Assembly (NCBI GenBank): GCA_032718565.1
Contig: JAVGVS010000827.1
Location: forward strand, 1 to 64,000
Source of the DNA: Distichodus sexfasciatus
Taxonomy: Eukaryota; Chordata; Actinopteri; Characiformes; Distichodontidae
Reading direction: 5' to 3'
Length of the DNA stretch: 64,000 nucleotides
The position numbers and the translations under genes are program-made. The notes below the pieces were generated by a model. The model saw only the letters and a list, made by a program, of their open reading frames with translations, was not told the origin of the DNA and searched no databases. This document shows positions 35,991 through 47,622 of this stretch, in pieces (position 1 is the stretch's first letter; every line of letters begins with the position of its first letter).

Positions 35991-36540
35991 CCAAATTTAC
36001 AGTGCAGTCAGCTGCATGGTGTGTAGTGTATCGGTATCGTGACTCGCGGACGCTGTCGCAGGCTTCGTGGCAGATCAGAGCGCTGCTGATTGGGGGGAGG
36101 AGGCCACTTTTGTGCTTCTTATCGGCAGCTGATAATTAGAGGCGTTAATTAAGGGTGCTGTGGAGATAGGGGAGAGGCTGAACGCTGCCACTGCGGCGCC
36201 CCCCGCAGGCGCTCTGCAGCTCACAACAGCGTCACAGCCGAGACCTTGACTACAACGTTTCCACATGCCCTAACCTTACGAGAGCTTGGCATGAACAGAG
36301 TGTGAATTCTTGCATGATTTAATAATTTCGTATTGATGTATCGGTGTATCTAAGTTGCGTTTTTGTGCATCATATCAGCTCATTTCTGTCTGGCAAAATG
36401 CATGTATATATATTTATTTTCATTATAATATACCATGCAATGTTGCAGCTTGCAAATATTATATGTGACTGAAACTTTAACACGTCTTAAATTTAATCTG
36501 TAGCAAAAACTATATTTAAAATAAAATTAAGACTAAAAAG
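35991..36540. other. Unique-looking spacer with possible conserved noncoding patch
   Basis: 36,100-36,165 contains cagctgataattagaggcgt and taattaaggg, a homeobox-site-like cluster next to an E-box. No repeat word from elsewhere in the window occurs here. Confidence 0.35.
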
Positions 36541-36976
36541 CAGTTCCTCTAGGATTTTGCAGGCCTTTTTTGAGATTGTTGTGGTGTGATTGTGATGAAA
36601 GTTGCAGTGTTTTTAGGCGTTTTGTTGCGGGAACAAGTCAAAGTTGCGGAAAAATTTGCAATTTTGTCCTTTATGATTCTTTAACAATTAATTAAAATGA
36701 AGGGAATAAAACCACTTTTATTTTTATTAACTATTTAGTTATTTTTGAAGGTAAATGTGAGGCGTTTTTATCACACACGTTTCCCATGTCTTCTAAACGT
36801 AACAAGGAAGTGAGTTCGCTGACGTATGGCTTAACGTTTTGCGGGAAACGACAATGATTGGTCACAAATTACGGAAAAGTTGCGGTAATTGGTCAAAATT
36901 GCACTGTAGTAATGAATTCCCAGGAATTGGCTGAACTTGCGTTAATAGTTGTGATCGTGAAATCCTGGAGGGTCTG
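36541..36976. mobile_element. hAT-like MITE (CCTCCAGGATTT family), complete, perfect 8-bp duplication
   Basis: Starts cagttcctctaggatttt, ends aaatcctggagggtctg, and is flanked by CTAAAAAG at 36,533-36,540 and 36,977-36,984. This fixes the family as making 8-bp duplications, as hAT elements do. It is in the opposite orientation to the 18.1-kb copy. About 436 bp, no transposase. Confidence 0.9.
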
Positions 36977-36984
36977 CTAAAAAG

Positions 36985-38036
36985 TAATCAATAGACCAAA
37001 ATGAAAATGTGCTCATTAAAAGGATATCAGGTTTGCCTTGGTACTTTCACATCAAATAAATACATAAATCAGTAGCTAGCTGAAAAATAAAAACAAAATA
37101 AGCCATGCATGTCTAGCATATGCTAGTTGAATAATATAAAGTGCAGTATACGGGATCTCAAAAGGCTAAAGGGACGCAGCGCCGGTCTCACCTGTGACTC
37201 AACACAATAATAGTTTGGGGTAAAAATATTTGAGGATTAAAAAAAACAACATTTGAGGTAAAAATAGTGATTTGACTTTTTTTTTCTCTCCCTGGCACAG
37301 CAGCAACAACACACCCAGACACACTCCAACCAAACACTAGCAAGTGTTGCACACAGCAAGAACAAAGACAGAGAGCCCCCAGGTCTTCACTTCACTCCTC
37401 TTTCTTAAATCTCCCCCTAACACCCACCCCCTACAGGTCAATGGGAAGATAGCACTGTCCACAGATCCTGGAGAGAGAGAGAGAGAGCGTGAGAGCGTGA
37501 GAGAGAGAGAGAGAGAGACACGGCATACACCAAGGCCGTAACTAAAGCAACAGCAGGCCACCATGGCAGAATACGTACAATTGCTCAATACTTCATGTTA
37601 ATGGTTTCCACATACTTAATTTTAAAACATTAAGTTATGCAATTTCAGCTAACTTTGCGTTTTCAGTGTTTAATCAGATATAACATTCATGTAGAATGTG
37701 GCGTTAAAGTGGGGACTTCTTACAGAGAGCAACACAAAGCTAAAACTAGACTTAAAATAGCATGTTGAAATAATTTGAAAGTCTAGTTTGAGGCTACTTG
37801 AAATTTTAAGGCAAATTTCAACTTGTTTTTAAGATGCCATTGTAGATGGCAGATTAACTTGAAAACATTTAAAAAGCAGTGTTAAGTTAATTTGGCAGAA
37901 AACTGATGTAAAGAATTTGTAAGTCTGAAAAGTTGGTTAAAATCATAAAAACTACTGTTTTAAGTTGCAAATGGAAGAAATATTTTAACATATATTAACA
38001 TGACTAATTGATCAAAATATTTTTTAAAAAGTGAAA
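36985..38036. other. Spacer with a GA run at 37,470-37,518
   Basis: AT-rich with one GAGAGA microsatellite. Short frames only. Confidence 0.45.
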
Positions 38037-38258
38037 GATTATTTGTCATTGTGAACACACCACAGCACAGCACACAGTGCACCACAATCAAATGTGACCT
38101 CTGCACTTGGCCCATCCATGAAGGAGCAGTGGGCAGCTGACATGGGGATGGTACCTTGCTCATAAGTACCTCACTGGTAACTTTAGCGGTCTGGGATTCG
38201 AACCGACGACCTTCTGATCACAGGGATGAACGACCATTCATCACGCCACCAACTGCCC
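38037..38258 (-). repeat. SINE family A, minus strand, near full length
   Basis: Tail atttgtcattgtgaacacac, body ccttgctcataagtacctca, B-box region gggattcgaaccgacgacc and head cacgccaccaactgcc. Confidence 0.85.
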
Positions 38259-38624
38259 AGAGTGTGACGTTTAGTACATGCCTCATACTTCCTTTATGTC
38301 TTTCAAAGTTATAATAAAAACCAAGTTCCACCCAAAACAAACCAGGTCCGATTACTCACCCCTGTAGCGCTCCCCTAAACATCTTACGCTCCTGTCAGGG
38401 AAAGGTCCTTTCAACGTGACGTTGATGAGCGTTTTTTTATTATCTTTAACCTCTTGAGATATTCCCAATGTTGTCTTTAAAGGTGCAAACAGGAGCAGAT
38501 GAATGACAGTGAGATGCCCCTGTCAGACAGACAGCACCTTCACCTCTCTCTCCCTGCACTCAGTCAGGACGGGGGGTTACGTAGGGCACGTCAGCCGTCG
38601 CTGCTTATATTAATGCAGCTGTGG

Positions 38625-39760
38625 CAAGAGTAGTGAACGTTTGTACTTAAGTATGAGTACTGTTACAGTTCTGTAAGAATGCACATCTACAGTTAAAATA
38701 TTTGTGTTAAGTAAAAGTACAAAGTACTCAACAGAACGAGTAACTTTTTGGCCCTAGATATATATGGAATAAATATTCCGCCTCATTTGTCTAGTCCAAT
38801 ATTTATTTGTTTGTTTGTTTGACAAGTTTCCATGTGTAAAATAACCTGCTTTGATTATGTGCTTACACAACTGTTTACGCAGTACTTATTAGACACAGAT
38901 TAATTAAAGATTAATTAGGAGTAATTGAACTTTGAAACTACTCTGTAGGTGAAATTATTTGTGAGTAATTTTGTGCATGAAAATAAAAGTAACGGAAGTG
39001 ACGTGATGTTTGGTGTGACGTGAATACACGTGCTCTGTTAGCATTCATGATAAAACTAAAAAGTAAAATAAGAATAAAAGTTAAAGTTATGGTTTTATCC
39101 TTATTTTTAACTCTAGTTATTAAATATATAAATATATAATAATGTTAATATAATTTTTATTGTTAGTGCTTGATAAGAAAAAGCCGGTCAAACTTTTGAG
39201 TGTTAATTCAAAATATAGGCTACTTACTTGTTACCAGTTACTGTTATTTCAAAGTAATTGGTTACATAACAATAATACTGTCTCTGAACTGTGATGAGTT
39301 ACAAGACTATCAGTTACCTTCACCAAAATAAGTGTGGAAGTAGGACATTGTAAAATGTTAAAATGTAGTTTACTGCAGTTCATTCTACATCCAGTGGAGG
39401 GCGATGTGGTGCAGCATAATGACTGTAGCTATACACGCTGTAGGAAAAACTTTTTAACTCGCTATTAAAGGTCTCGCTGTGTTGATTTTTTTTAAATAAA
39501 ATTTACAGCAGTTAAAAATTTACAGCAGTAAATTTTGGGTTAAAAGTGGGTTGTAATGTGCTTTACTGAAAGAATGTATACTGATAATGTATTAGTAATG
39601 CCTTACTGCGTAATACATTACTGTAACTGTGTTAATTTTGTAACACATTACTCTCAACACTGTTACTCAGTAATAAAATGAATTAATTTGTATTCAAATA
39701 CAAGAAAATACATAAAAGTGCCCAAAATATACTTAATTTGTAACTTAGTAATGAATTAAT
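38625..39760. repeat. Degenerate TTAAGTA/AAGTAAAAGTAC element remnant
   Basis: It opens gcaagagtagtgaacgtttg followed by tacttaagtatgagtactgt and closes with scattered taatacattactgtaac words, the style of the elements at 21.8 and 34.8 kb. Boundaries are uncertain. Confidence 0.5.
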
Positions 39761-40369
39761 TTGTCACACCCCCATCTGCTGTGTGACATTTAGCAACACT
39801 ATTTACAGCTGCTCGGCAAACGCAGCCAACTACTGCTGGAGTGCAAAACTGCAATGTGTGTGTGTGTGTGTGAGACGCATAAGGGTAATGAGACGTATCA
39901 GGACGTTTTGTGTTTAATTGCGTGTGCGTGTGAGAGTGAGAGAGCCGTGGTTTGGAAGCGGTGTGGTTGTTTGGAATAAATCAGGGTGTAATGTTACGTT
40001 TCCCGACGTGATCATGCGCGCCGGTGTTAGATTGCTTTTACTCGTTAGAGTAGCTGTTAGTGGGAACGTTGAGCTTCCAAACCCTTATTGAATTCTTCAA
40101 TTGCCAACCAGTTAAGAGTCGATGCCACGAGTCTATTCCATAACATGAATCTTTTCGATTCAATTTGAAAAAGAGTTAAGTTCTTAGTGCAAAGAAACAA
40201 AACAAAGCTGAAACTAAATGATACACGAGTGCTCCCTTTTTTGGCTCACAGTGTACAAATAACACTGCGTGAATTGTAAAGCTGCGTTCAGATCAGCTCT
40301 TCACGAAAACAAAAAAGGCACATAGCATATGCATATATAAATAAACTATAAAATATTTAAGTATGTGAT
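39761..40369. other. Spacer with (GT)n near 39.86 kb
   Basis: No gene recognised. Confidence 0.45.
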
Positions 40370-40553
40370 TATTTGTCATTGTGAACACACCATAGCACAG
40401 CACACAGTGCACCACAACCAAATGTGACCTCTGCATTTGACCCGTCTGTGAAGGAGCTGTGGGCATATAACATTGGCAGCACCTGGGGAGCAGTGCTTGA
40501 GGAAAGTGCCTTGCTCATGATACCTTTACCTCAGTGGTACGTTTACCGCTCCT
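40370..40553 (-). repeat. SINE family A, minus strand, joined to SINE family B
   Basis: Tail atttgtcattgtgaacacac, tttgacccgtctgtgaagga and gccttgctcatgatacc; the head is lost and family B follows at about 40,555. Same arrangement as at 24.07-24.57 kb but with a different junction. Confidence 0.8.
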
Positions 40554-40700
40554 TCGCCTCTCAACGAGGAGGTCCTGGGTTCGAGCCGTGGGGTCTTTCC
40601 GTGTGGAGTTTGCATGCTCTCCCCGTGTTCGTCTGGGTTGCCTTCAGGTGCTCCGGTTTCTTCCCACAATCCAAAGGCATGCGATATAGGTTAATTCTGT
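40554..40700 (+). repeat. SINE family B, truncated at both ends
   Basis: gcctctcaacgaggaggtcc, gggttcgagccgtgg, gagtttgcatgctctccccg and gcatgcgatataggttaatt; the rest of the body is missing. Confidence 0.75.
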
Positions 40701-41202
40701 TTTCATTCACTGTCATTGTATAATGAGTCTAGATTAATCATAAAAAAGTGAATTTTAACATTTTATAAGTTAAAAGTTGTAAGTTTATAAGTATTTTAGT
40801 ATCTTAGGTTTCTTTTGTAGTTTCTAAAATGGTTTTCATTTGCACAGTCTTGGTAACGAGGGCACATTTACTTCTTATAGTGGTGTATATGATAAATAAA
40901 GAATATTGAAAACTACCTGTGCGAGCATCTCTCTCTCTTCTTAATGATCACCTCTTCACCCCCCGCCCCCTTTTTTTGCAGACCTTCTTCCCATCATTAG
41001 GCCGAAACATCTCAGGACAAATAGCTGCCATTTCCCCCGTTCACCGCCAACACGGCTTTTTCCTGGAGAACTTTCTGCATGATTTACGCTCGGAGGTCTC
41101 CAACCGGAAAGGTGGCGAGTCGGTAACACACACACACACACACACTCACACACGCACACACACACACACACACACACTCGCGCACACACACACACACACT
41201 CA

Positions 41203-41237
<35 letters not shown>

Positions 41238-42610
41238 CCTTCCTCCCTCCCTCTCCCTCCTTTGCGCAAGAGCGCCGTGGCGTAACCCGTAACGCTTGAA
41301 CCGCGGCCAGTCTGCTCTTCATTTAATTACTCTCTCATTACTTTGCCGTGTCCCGACCCGGTTCGGTCCGACTGGATTCCACTCAATTGCCCGGGTTAAT
41401 GGACAGGAGGAAAGCGCAAAAGCGCCGAGCCCTCTCTCAGCGCTGACGCCGTCCTCCACCTCGCCCCTCGCCCCCCGTCCTGACACCTGGGGACGCGCCG
41501 ACCGGGAGCTGGCTAAAAGAGCAGCTCCACGTCAAGCAGGTCAGCTGTAAAAAATAAATAAATAAATAAAACCAGCCACTCTTCACCGTGTTAGTTTCAG
41601 TGCTGGAGAGTAGCTAGCTGAAAGTGATGTCCACATTAACGACTTTAAGTAACGAGATTTTTTTTGGTTCCGTGGCAAAAAGCGGCATGAATAGAAAGAC
41701 GACGATGTTCCACAAGCAGGGAATTAAATGGCAGAAGCGGTATCTGACGTGCCGTGTAGCGCCTTTTCAGTAGTTTGTTGTTGCGAAGCTGTTTTAAAAG
41801 TATTAAAAGTGACGATCTGTATCTTCTAGATCTATAAAAATAATGATTTGGCAAAACGCGACATACAAATAAGGTTAACTAGCAGGGAATGAGATGGCAG
41901 AAGCTGACGCACTAGTAGTTTAGTAGTGGTCAGTAGTTCAGCAGTTTATCGTTGCTAAGCTATTTAAAAAAACACATTAAAAGTGACTTTCTATTATGTA
42001 CATATACAAATATATACAAACGATGTTAATAATAATACATAATATTACTACAAATATTACGTTATTACAAAGTTGGGAATGTTTAACAAGCAGCTGTTCA
42101 GAATTGCCATCTGCGGTATCTGACAGACTACTGCTTTTTTCAGTAGCTTTTTAGCTCCAAAACGCTCAAGCTTTAAATGTAACATATATATATTTTTTAA
42201 ATTTATAAATAGTGATGTGGCAAAGTGCGAAGTTATTATTAAAAAAAAAAAAAAAAAAAACTTTCTCTCTTTACAACGCCAACAACCAAGTCAGTGAGCT
42301 GCGAGAAGCCCGTTGCTCTCCGCTACGTTTAGCAGCTAGCTAGCTAAAATAGTGACGACGCTATTTAATGCACTGTGGCTTGAAAAGTATGAGTTTTTTG
42401 TGTTTTTTAACAAATATTGATGTGACAAAATCTGACATTATTACAGAGATGGATATGTTTAAGTGGTAGGCTACTGACAGGCAAAACTGCTGTTTTTAGT
42501 AGCAGAGCTAGTTTTTAAACGGTAAAGCTAGTTTTTAAACGCTGAAGCTTTAAAAGTAACTATATATGTAGTTATTATATTACTGTAAAAATAGTGAAGC
42601 TACTTTTATA
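40701..42610. other. Gene-poor stretch with CA/CT microsatellite at 41,126-41,250
   Basis: A 126-codon plus-strand frame (40,919-41,299) runs from a pyrimidine tract ending ttttttgcag into the CA repeat; no domain is recognisable, so it is not called. 41.6-42.6 kb is AT-rich with several short TTAGCTAGC-like repeats. Confidence 0.4.
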
Positions 42611-43501
42611 TGGAACTCCAAAGTGTTCAAAAGTATTGTGAAATATATGAGAATTATGTTGTGAAATACAACTCATTATTGTGAAATAATTCTGTTATAT
42701 ACATTTACTTATTATTGTGAAATATGATTTCATATTTTTTTTATTTTTCAGAGTCAGTATTATTTCATGATGCTGTTTTTCATCATTTCATGATGCCGTA
42801 TTTCATCATTTCATGATGCCTTATTTCATCATTTCATGAAATTTCTTCGTCTGTCAATCAGTGTCAGTGGGTTGGACCTGCACGCCTATTGGCTCATCCT
42901 TTAACATTGATTAGTTTTCCTGGATACCTGCTCAGCGGACCGCTGTTACAGCCAGCAACAACGTGCTAGGTGAAGAGTCAGGGAGGATGGAGGACTGGCA
43001 TGAACTTCATTCAGTTCTGTTTATTTTAGCAGACCAGATAGAGAGGGATAATTTACCCGTAGATACGATTTTGAATCGTTTAGATGAAGTTTTTGAAATG
43101 CTTGGGATGATCATTGCTCTTCAATGATCGATATGTCATGTACAATTCTTACGTCTGAGTAAAGGAGCAACCAATCACACAACTGGCTCCACCTTGTCTC
43201 TCTTGATTGGCAGACGAAGAAATTTTATGAAATGATGAAATACGGCATCATGAAATGATGAAATACGGCATCAAGACATGATGAAAAACAGCTATGAAAT
43301 GATGAAATACGGGATCATGAAATGATGAAAAACAGCATTATGAAATAATACTGACATTGAAAAATAAAAAATATGAAATCATATAAGTAAATAATAAGTA
43401 AATATATATAACAGAATGAAATATATTTCACAATAATGAGTTGTATTTCACAATATAATTGTAACATATTTCATAATACTTTTGAACACTTTGGAGTTCC
43501 A
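42611..43501. mobile_element. Long-TIR fold-back element with TA flanks and a 46-codon ORF
   Basis: The left arm (to about 42,860) begins tggaactccaaagtgttcaa and the right arm (from about 43,204) is its inverted match, ending ttgaacactttggagttcca. TA lies directly outside both ends. Each arm contains repeats of catgatgaaatacgg/catcatttcatgatgcc. The 343-bp centre is not repeated and carries the ORF listed separately plus inverted CCAAT-like words near both of its edges. Confidence 0.85.
42987..43127 (+). CDS. Small ORF in the centre of the long-TIR element, unknown function
   Basis: Forty-six codons, starting MEDWHELHSVLFILADQIER and ending LDEVFEMLGMIIALQ before TGA. The context ggaggATGG is a fair start. 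It is acidic with leucine/isoleucine spacing suggestive of helices. I do not recognise it. Lying alone between two long inverted arms, it may be the N-terminal remnant of a lost transposase or element protein. Confidence that it is translated is low. Confidence 0.3.
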   Translation: MEDWHELHSVLFILADQIERDNLPVDTILNRLDEVFEMLGMIIALQ

Positions 43502-43780
43502 TACTTTTAAAACCCCTTGCTTTAAAAGTGACTACATGCCTAGGCTATATATTTTTACAAGCAGTGATGTGCTTTTCACCTTTTACAGCGGCAACACCAA
43601 GTCGACCAACTGTGAGAAACACGCCGCTTCTGTGCTATGTTAGCTAGCTGTAACTAGATTTAAAACGCTGTAGCTTTTGAAGTAAGTAAACAGTTTAAAA
43701 GTAGCATCCCCAAGACTGCTTAATCAACCAGTTGGAGAGTGGATTTCTTGTTCCTACATTTTGTCACACGCACTGCCTCC
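43502..43780. other. Spacer before the promoter-like region
   Basis: No feature recognised beyond short TAGCTAGC words. Confidence 0.4.
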
Positions 43781-43784
43781 CGCG

Positions 43785-43911
43785 ATTGGCAATAGGACCC
43801 GGAAGTGGTCGGTCGCGGTTCAGGAAGTATAAAAGGGGTCATTTTCCCGTGGCGCATCACCCTGTCATTGAGTCTTCCTGCCCACCTTCCGACTCTGCTC
43901 GGCTTCAACCG
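43785..43911 (+). promoter_or_regulatory. Promoter-like region: inverted CCAAT, TATA box, short exon, GTGAGT donor
   Basis: ATTGG at 43,785 (inverted CCAAT), TATAAAA at 43,828-43,834, then about 75 bases to a consensus donor AACC|GTGAGT at 43,911. The spacing suits a class II core promoter with a noncoding first exon. An acceptor-like ttctttccag occurs at about 44,287-44,296. No coding exon follows that I can recognise. It could be the promoter of a retroelement LTR or of an unrecognised noncoding transcript. Confidence 0.35.
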
Positions 43912-44317
43912 TGAGTACTCCGGTTATTTGGTTAATCTCCCTGATAGAGTGTGTGTCTGTTAGAACGCGGGTTCTTGTGGGAATCCTTGCTCTGCGCGTC
44001 AGAGAGTTCTTATATCAACTCGCGTGGAAAACCTGCCTACTCACGCTCTCAGCCGCATTTGGATTAACCATCACGCTATATAGGCTAACGGCTAATGCAT
44101 AGCAGTCTGTTCTATCCTAACCAGATCACTGGCAGACTGTGAGCGTTCGGCATTCGGTTCACATTCTAACCAGATCACTGTCCGAATTGTGAAACAGTCC
44201 GATAGCCGCCTAACCCGGCCGCTTGAAGATTGTGAACCTCTGGCTTTCTTGTCATATCCTAACCAGATCCCTGACACATTTATATTTCTTTCCAGTTTCC
44301 AAATATCGATGTAGGTT
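43912..44317. other. Spacer with three TCTAACCAGATCACTG-like copies
   Basis: CTAACCAGATC occurs near 44,117, 44,166 and 44,259, each preceded by AT-CC or ATT and followed by MCTG. Nothing else is recognised. Confidence 0.5.
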
Positions 44318-45337
44318 CTAGTCTTGTAGTCAAGACCGCCTAAACCAAGACCAGAGGGTATTGAGACCAAGACAAGAACAAGACTAAGACCAAGACAGGC
44401 CGAGTCAAGACCAAGACAAAGTCAAGACGAGACCAAAAAAAAAAAAGACTCCCTTAACTTTTGTGTGCTGTTGAGGACCGACATGACGGGTACTGACTGG
44501 TCCCAAAGTCATCTGACAAAACAGCTAACGCCTCCAACAACTGTCTAAAGAATGGGAAACATGGAACTGATTTCAATTATACTTCATTTGGAGATGAAAT
44601 GGTAACATCAGATTGAAGATACACAATTATAAACTTGAAACTGCATCATGTCCCATTGTAGTAGTACTAGCCAAATTACACCGTATGATATCGACTTCCC
44701 TGAAATGGATTAGGCCTGTTAAGTCAACACAACGTGATATGCAGATGTTATTTACAAGTCAGTGGTCACAATTATTTAGTCAAACAACACCATTTTAAGT
44801 AAAATACTGTAATCAAACAATATAAAGCCGTGCGCACACGTCACATGAATCAAATGCAAACTACAAATACTACATACCAATACAAACTGCACATCAAATT
44901 GTGTATTAATAAGAATAAGGACAAGTGCTTAAAAGATTCTGACATCTTGGTGTCTGCAGTGGCATGTGATTACAACACACTGCCAATGATATCAAGCCTG
45001 TTGTTCAGTAAGACAAGAACAATAGAACACAGACATTAACGACAAATAACAGATTGAAAAACTAATACAGTTAGATGAAATACTTAAAAATAGAGAGAGA
45101 GAGAGAGAGAGAACGAGAGCATCACTGTTAATAGATACTGGATCATGGATACTTTTGGCTCCAAATCTCCCGACCACTATGTTGATCTGAGACAGCAAGA
45201 CCAAGACAGCGAGACCAAGACAAGACCGAGGGATCCGAGACCAAGACAAGACCAAGACCAAAGACCGTCGAGACTGTGACAAGACCAAGACCACGTAAAA
45301 GTGGTCTTAAGACCAGTCTTGAGACATCCAACTCTAG
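44318..45337. mobile_element. Element with GACCAAGACAAGACCAAG arms and CTAG ends
   Basis: Left end ctagtcttgtagtcaagacc, right end gagacatccaactctag, with GACCAAGAC-rich arms at 44,340-44,440 and 45,195-45,310 and a unique, AT-rich middle containing a (GA)n run at 45,095-45,110. The minisatellite at 19,689-20,695 has the same kind of ends in opposite sense, without the middle. Confidence 0.65.
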
Positions 45338-47610
45338 TAGATTCTCATTCGCCTAGTTCTAGAGTTCTTGAATCAAAGTAAACCATATTTCTTTTAGGTT
45401 CACCTCTCATCCACAAGGCTCCTGAACAAATTCTGAACAAAACAGTGATGGTTCAAGTGGAAGGGGTTTAACAATACATCAATCTTCATAGAGTCTATGG
45501 TCAGCGAGCCCAGAGCTTCATACATATGTCACTCGATACTGAACAGGTCTATTTTTATTAAAAGAAAAGATCGTTTACCATTTACGTATCTGGTTGAGCT
45601 CAGGTGTAAAAATATTACATATTATAGTTACTTTTTGTGCTTTGATAACACTGGAAGTGATGGTTTTAAATCAGCATGATGTATCATATTGATCTTGTTC
45701 CTGAAGTTAATCTAATCGAAATTGTATCGTTGCAGACTGTGTGACATCGTCAGGCGTCGCATCATTGTTCACTGAATCGATATAATATCGTAACATTGTG
45801 ATGAAACGTGTGATTGTAGACCTCTACCTGGAACTTGATATTCTGTAGGTTTTTCAGTCCTGAAATGTCTTCAGGAACCTAAAAAGTAGTCCAATTTTCT
45901 TCAGTTCCACCACTCAAGACCACCACGTCCTGAGCAACTGAGAACCTACACAGGCATTCGGCAAATGGAAAAATAAATTAATCTCTAACGCCATACTTTG
46001 GACCCGGCGTGTTTATTTCTCTTCGCCAGGCCTGGCAGGCGGGCATTACGCATGCAGAGCGCCGTGTGGCGCGTCAGTCGCATTGATGGCGTGCCAGGCC
46101 CTGCTGGACGACTGGAGCAAGCGGCTGCTGGACGCCTTCCACCCAGCGCCGGACGCTTTCCGCCTTCAAAGCAGCTCCGGAATTCGTCTTCAAAAGGAGA
46201 GCATCGTAAGCGATTAAGCAGCGTAACGATTACGACTTTGTTCTCGCTTCGAGGATTCGTGCCAACTCGGAGACGAGGCTCGGACTCGAAGTTTATGTCT
46301 GACTAGAAGGGAATTGAGAGAAGCGAGACGTAAAGCCGTGCGACGCGCGTTGACTCTCTTCACGTCCCCTTTTGACTGGATTAAAAAAACACCCAAAATT
46401 TACCGTATGAGAGTTTATGCACCATTATAATAATTTCAAATAGGAATAATGCACATACATGAGACACATAATCGATGAGAGATGTGAAGTTGCATATTGA
46501 TGTCTCATATTGATCGCCAGCTCCTGAATTTAATCGAATTGAAATTGTATTGTTGCAGACTTTGTGATATCGGCAGGCGTCGCGTCTCTGTTTGTTGAAA
46601 CTTGTGATTTTATCTGTTGACTCTATACAGTATTTTATCATGATAAAGCTACGATTTACACCCTCATGCAGACGGATCGGCTCGAATAAAAAAACTAAAT
46701 TTTCGTCAGTGTGCAAAAAATGAGAGTTCCTAAAGCACAAAAGAGGGTTTCTGTCAGACAGGCAGACTGCTGTATGGGGGGGGACGCATATATTAGGATG
46801 CACTTAAGATATGCTCACTCAGCACTGCTGCAGTAATCACACACACACACACACACACACACCCTAACAAGTGTGTCGGAGTCCCATTCGCTTAGAGACG
46901 TCCTGAATAGTTCCCTAGGGCCACCGCCAGTGAATGTTAATTCCACACTGCTGCTTGCAAGGAGATGCTCTTGATAATGTTTAATTGTGTGTGTGTGTGT
47001 GTGTGTGTGTGTGGCGAGACATTCCCCCCCCCGCCCGCCCGTCCATCCATCCGTCCGTCCGTCCTCCAAGGAGCCCTGGCATTTTCGTAGTCGTCCTCAG
47101 CACCTTCGCCACCGCTGCACCACATTAGTAAAATGGAGCATAACGCCCGCCTCTTTCACTCGCCCGTAATTAACGAGTTGATTATTTAAATGAGGCGCTG
47201 CTCCCCCTCAAGCGTGTAGATATCTAAACGCTAAAAGAGGCCGAGGACCTGCCTCCTCGTCCCCGATTGACTCCGATGAAGAGGCGCTGTCATGAAGGTA
47301 AGTCTCGGGATTCGAGGATGGGCTTGTAAAGATGTATCTGAGTTTCATCACGATTTAATTATTTCATTATATCGATTTATCGGATGACGATTCAACATCT
47401 GCTGATATCACATCTGCTACGACACGATTTCTGTATCGATTTCTGTGATTTCACGATATCACATGCTGATTTAACACCATCATTTTCATTCCTAACCAAG
47501 CACAAAAAGCAGCTCAAATATCATTTGACGATCGTATTCTGACATTCATATGGAAAATACGATTCTCTCTTAATAAAAATAGACTTCAGTATAAAGTGAT
47601 ATTACAATAC
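45338..47610. other. Gene-poor stretch with ATCGAT-type fragments and CA/GT runs
   Basis: 45,677-45,830 and 46,455-46,665 share catattgat, attgtattgttgcagac, catcg.caggcgtcgc and aatcgatataatatcg words. (CA)n near 46.84 kb and (GT)n near 46.99 kb flank a unique patch; 47,095-47,215 contains taattaacgagttgattatt next to aaatgaggc and could be conserved. 46.0-46.38 kb is GC-richer without a recognised exon. Confidence 0.4.
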
Positions 47611-47622
47611 ATATGACGTCTG

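Noticed and set aside
40919..41299. Possible exon after a pyrimidine tract ending TTTTTTTGCAG, reading TFFPSLGRNISGQIAAISPV
   Set aside because: No recognisable family, the frame runs into a CA repeat, and the following GT is not a convincing donor.
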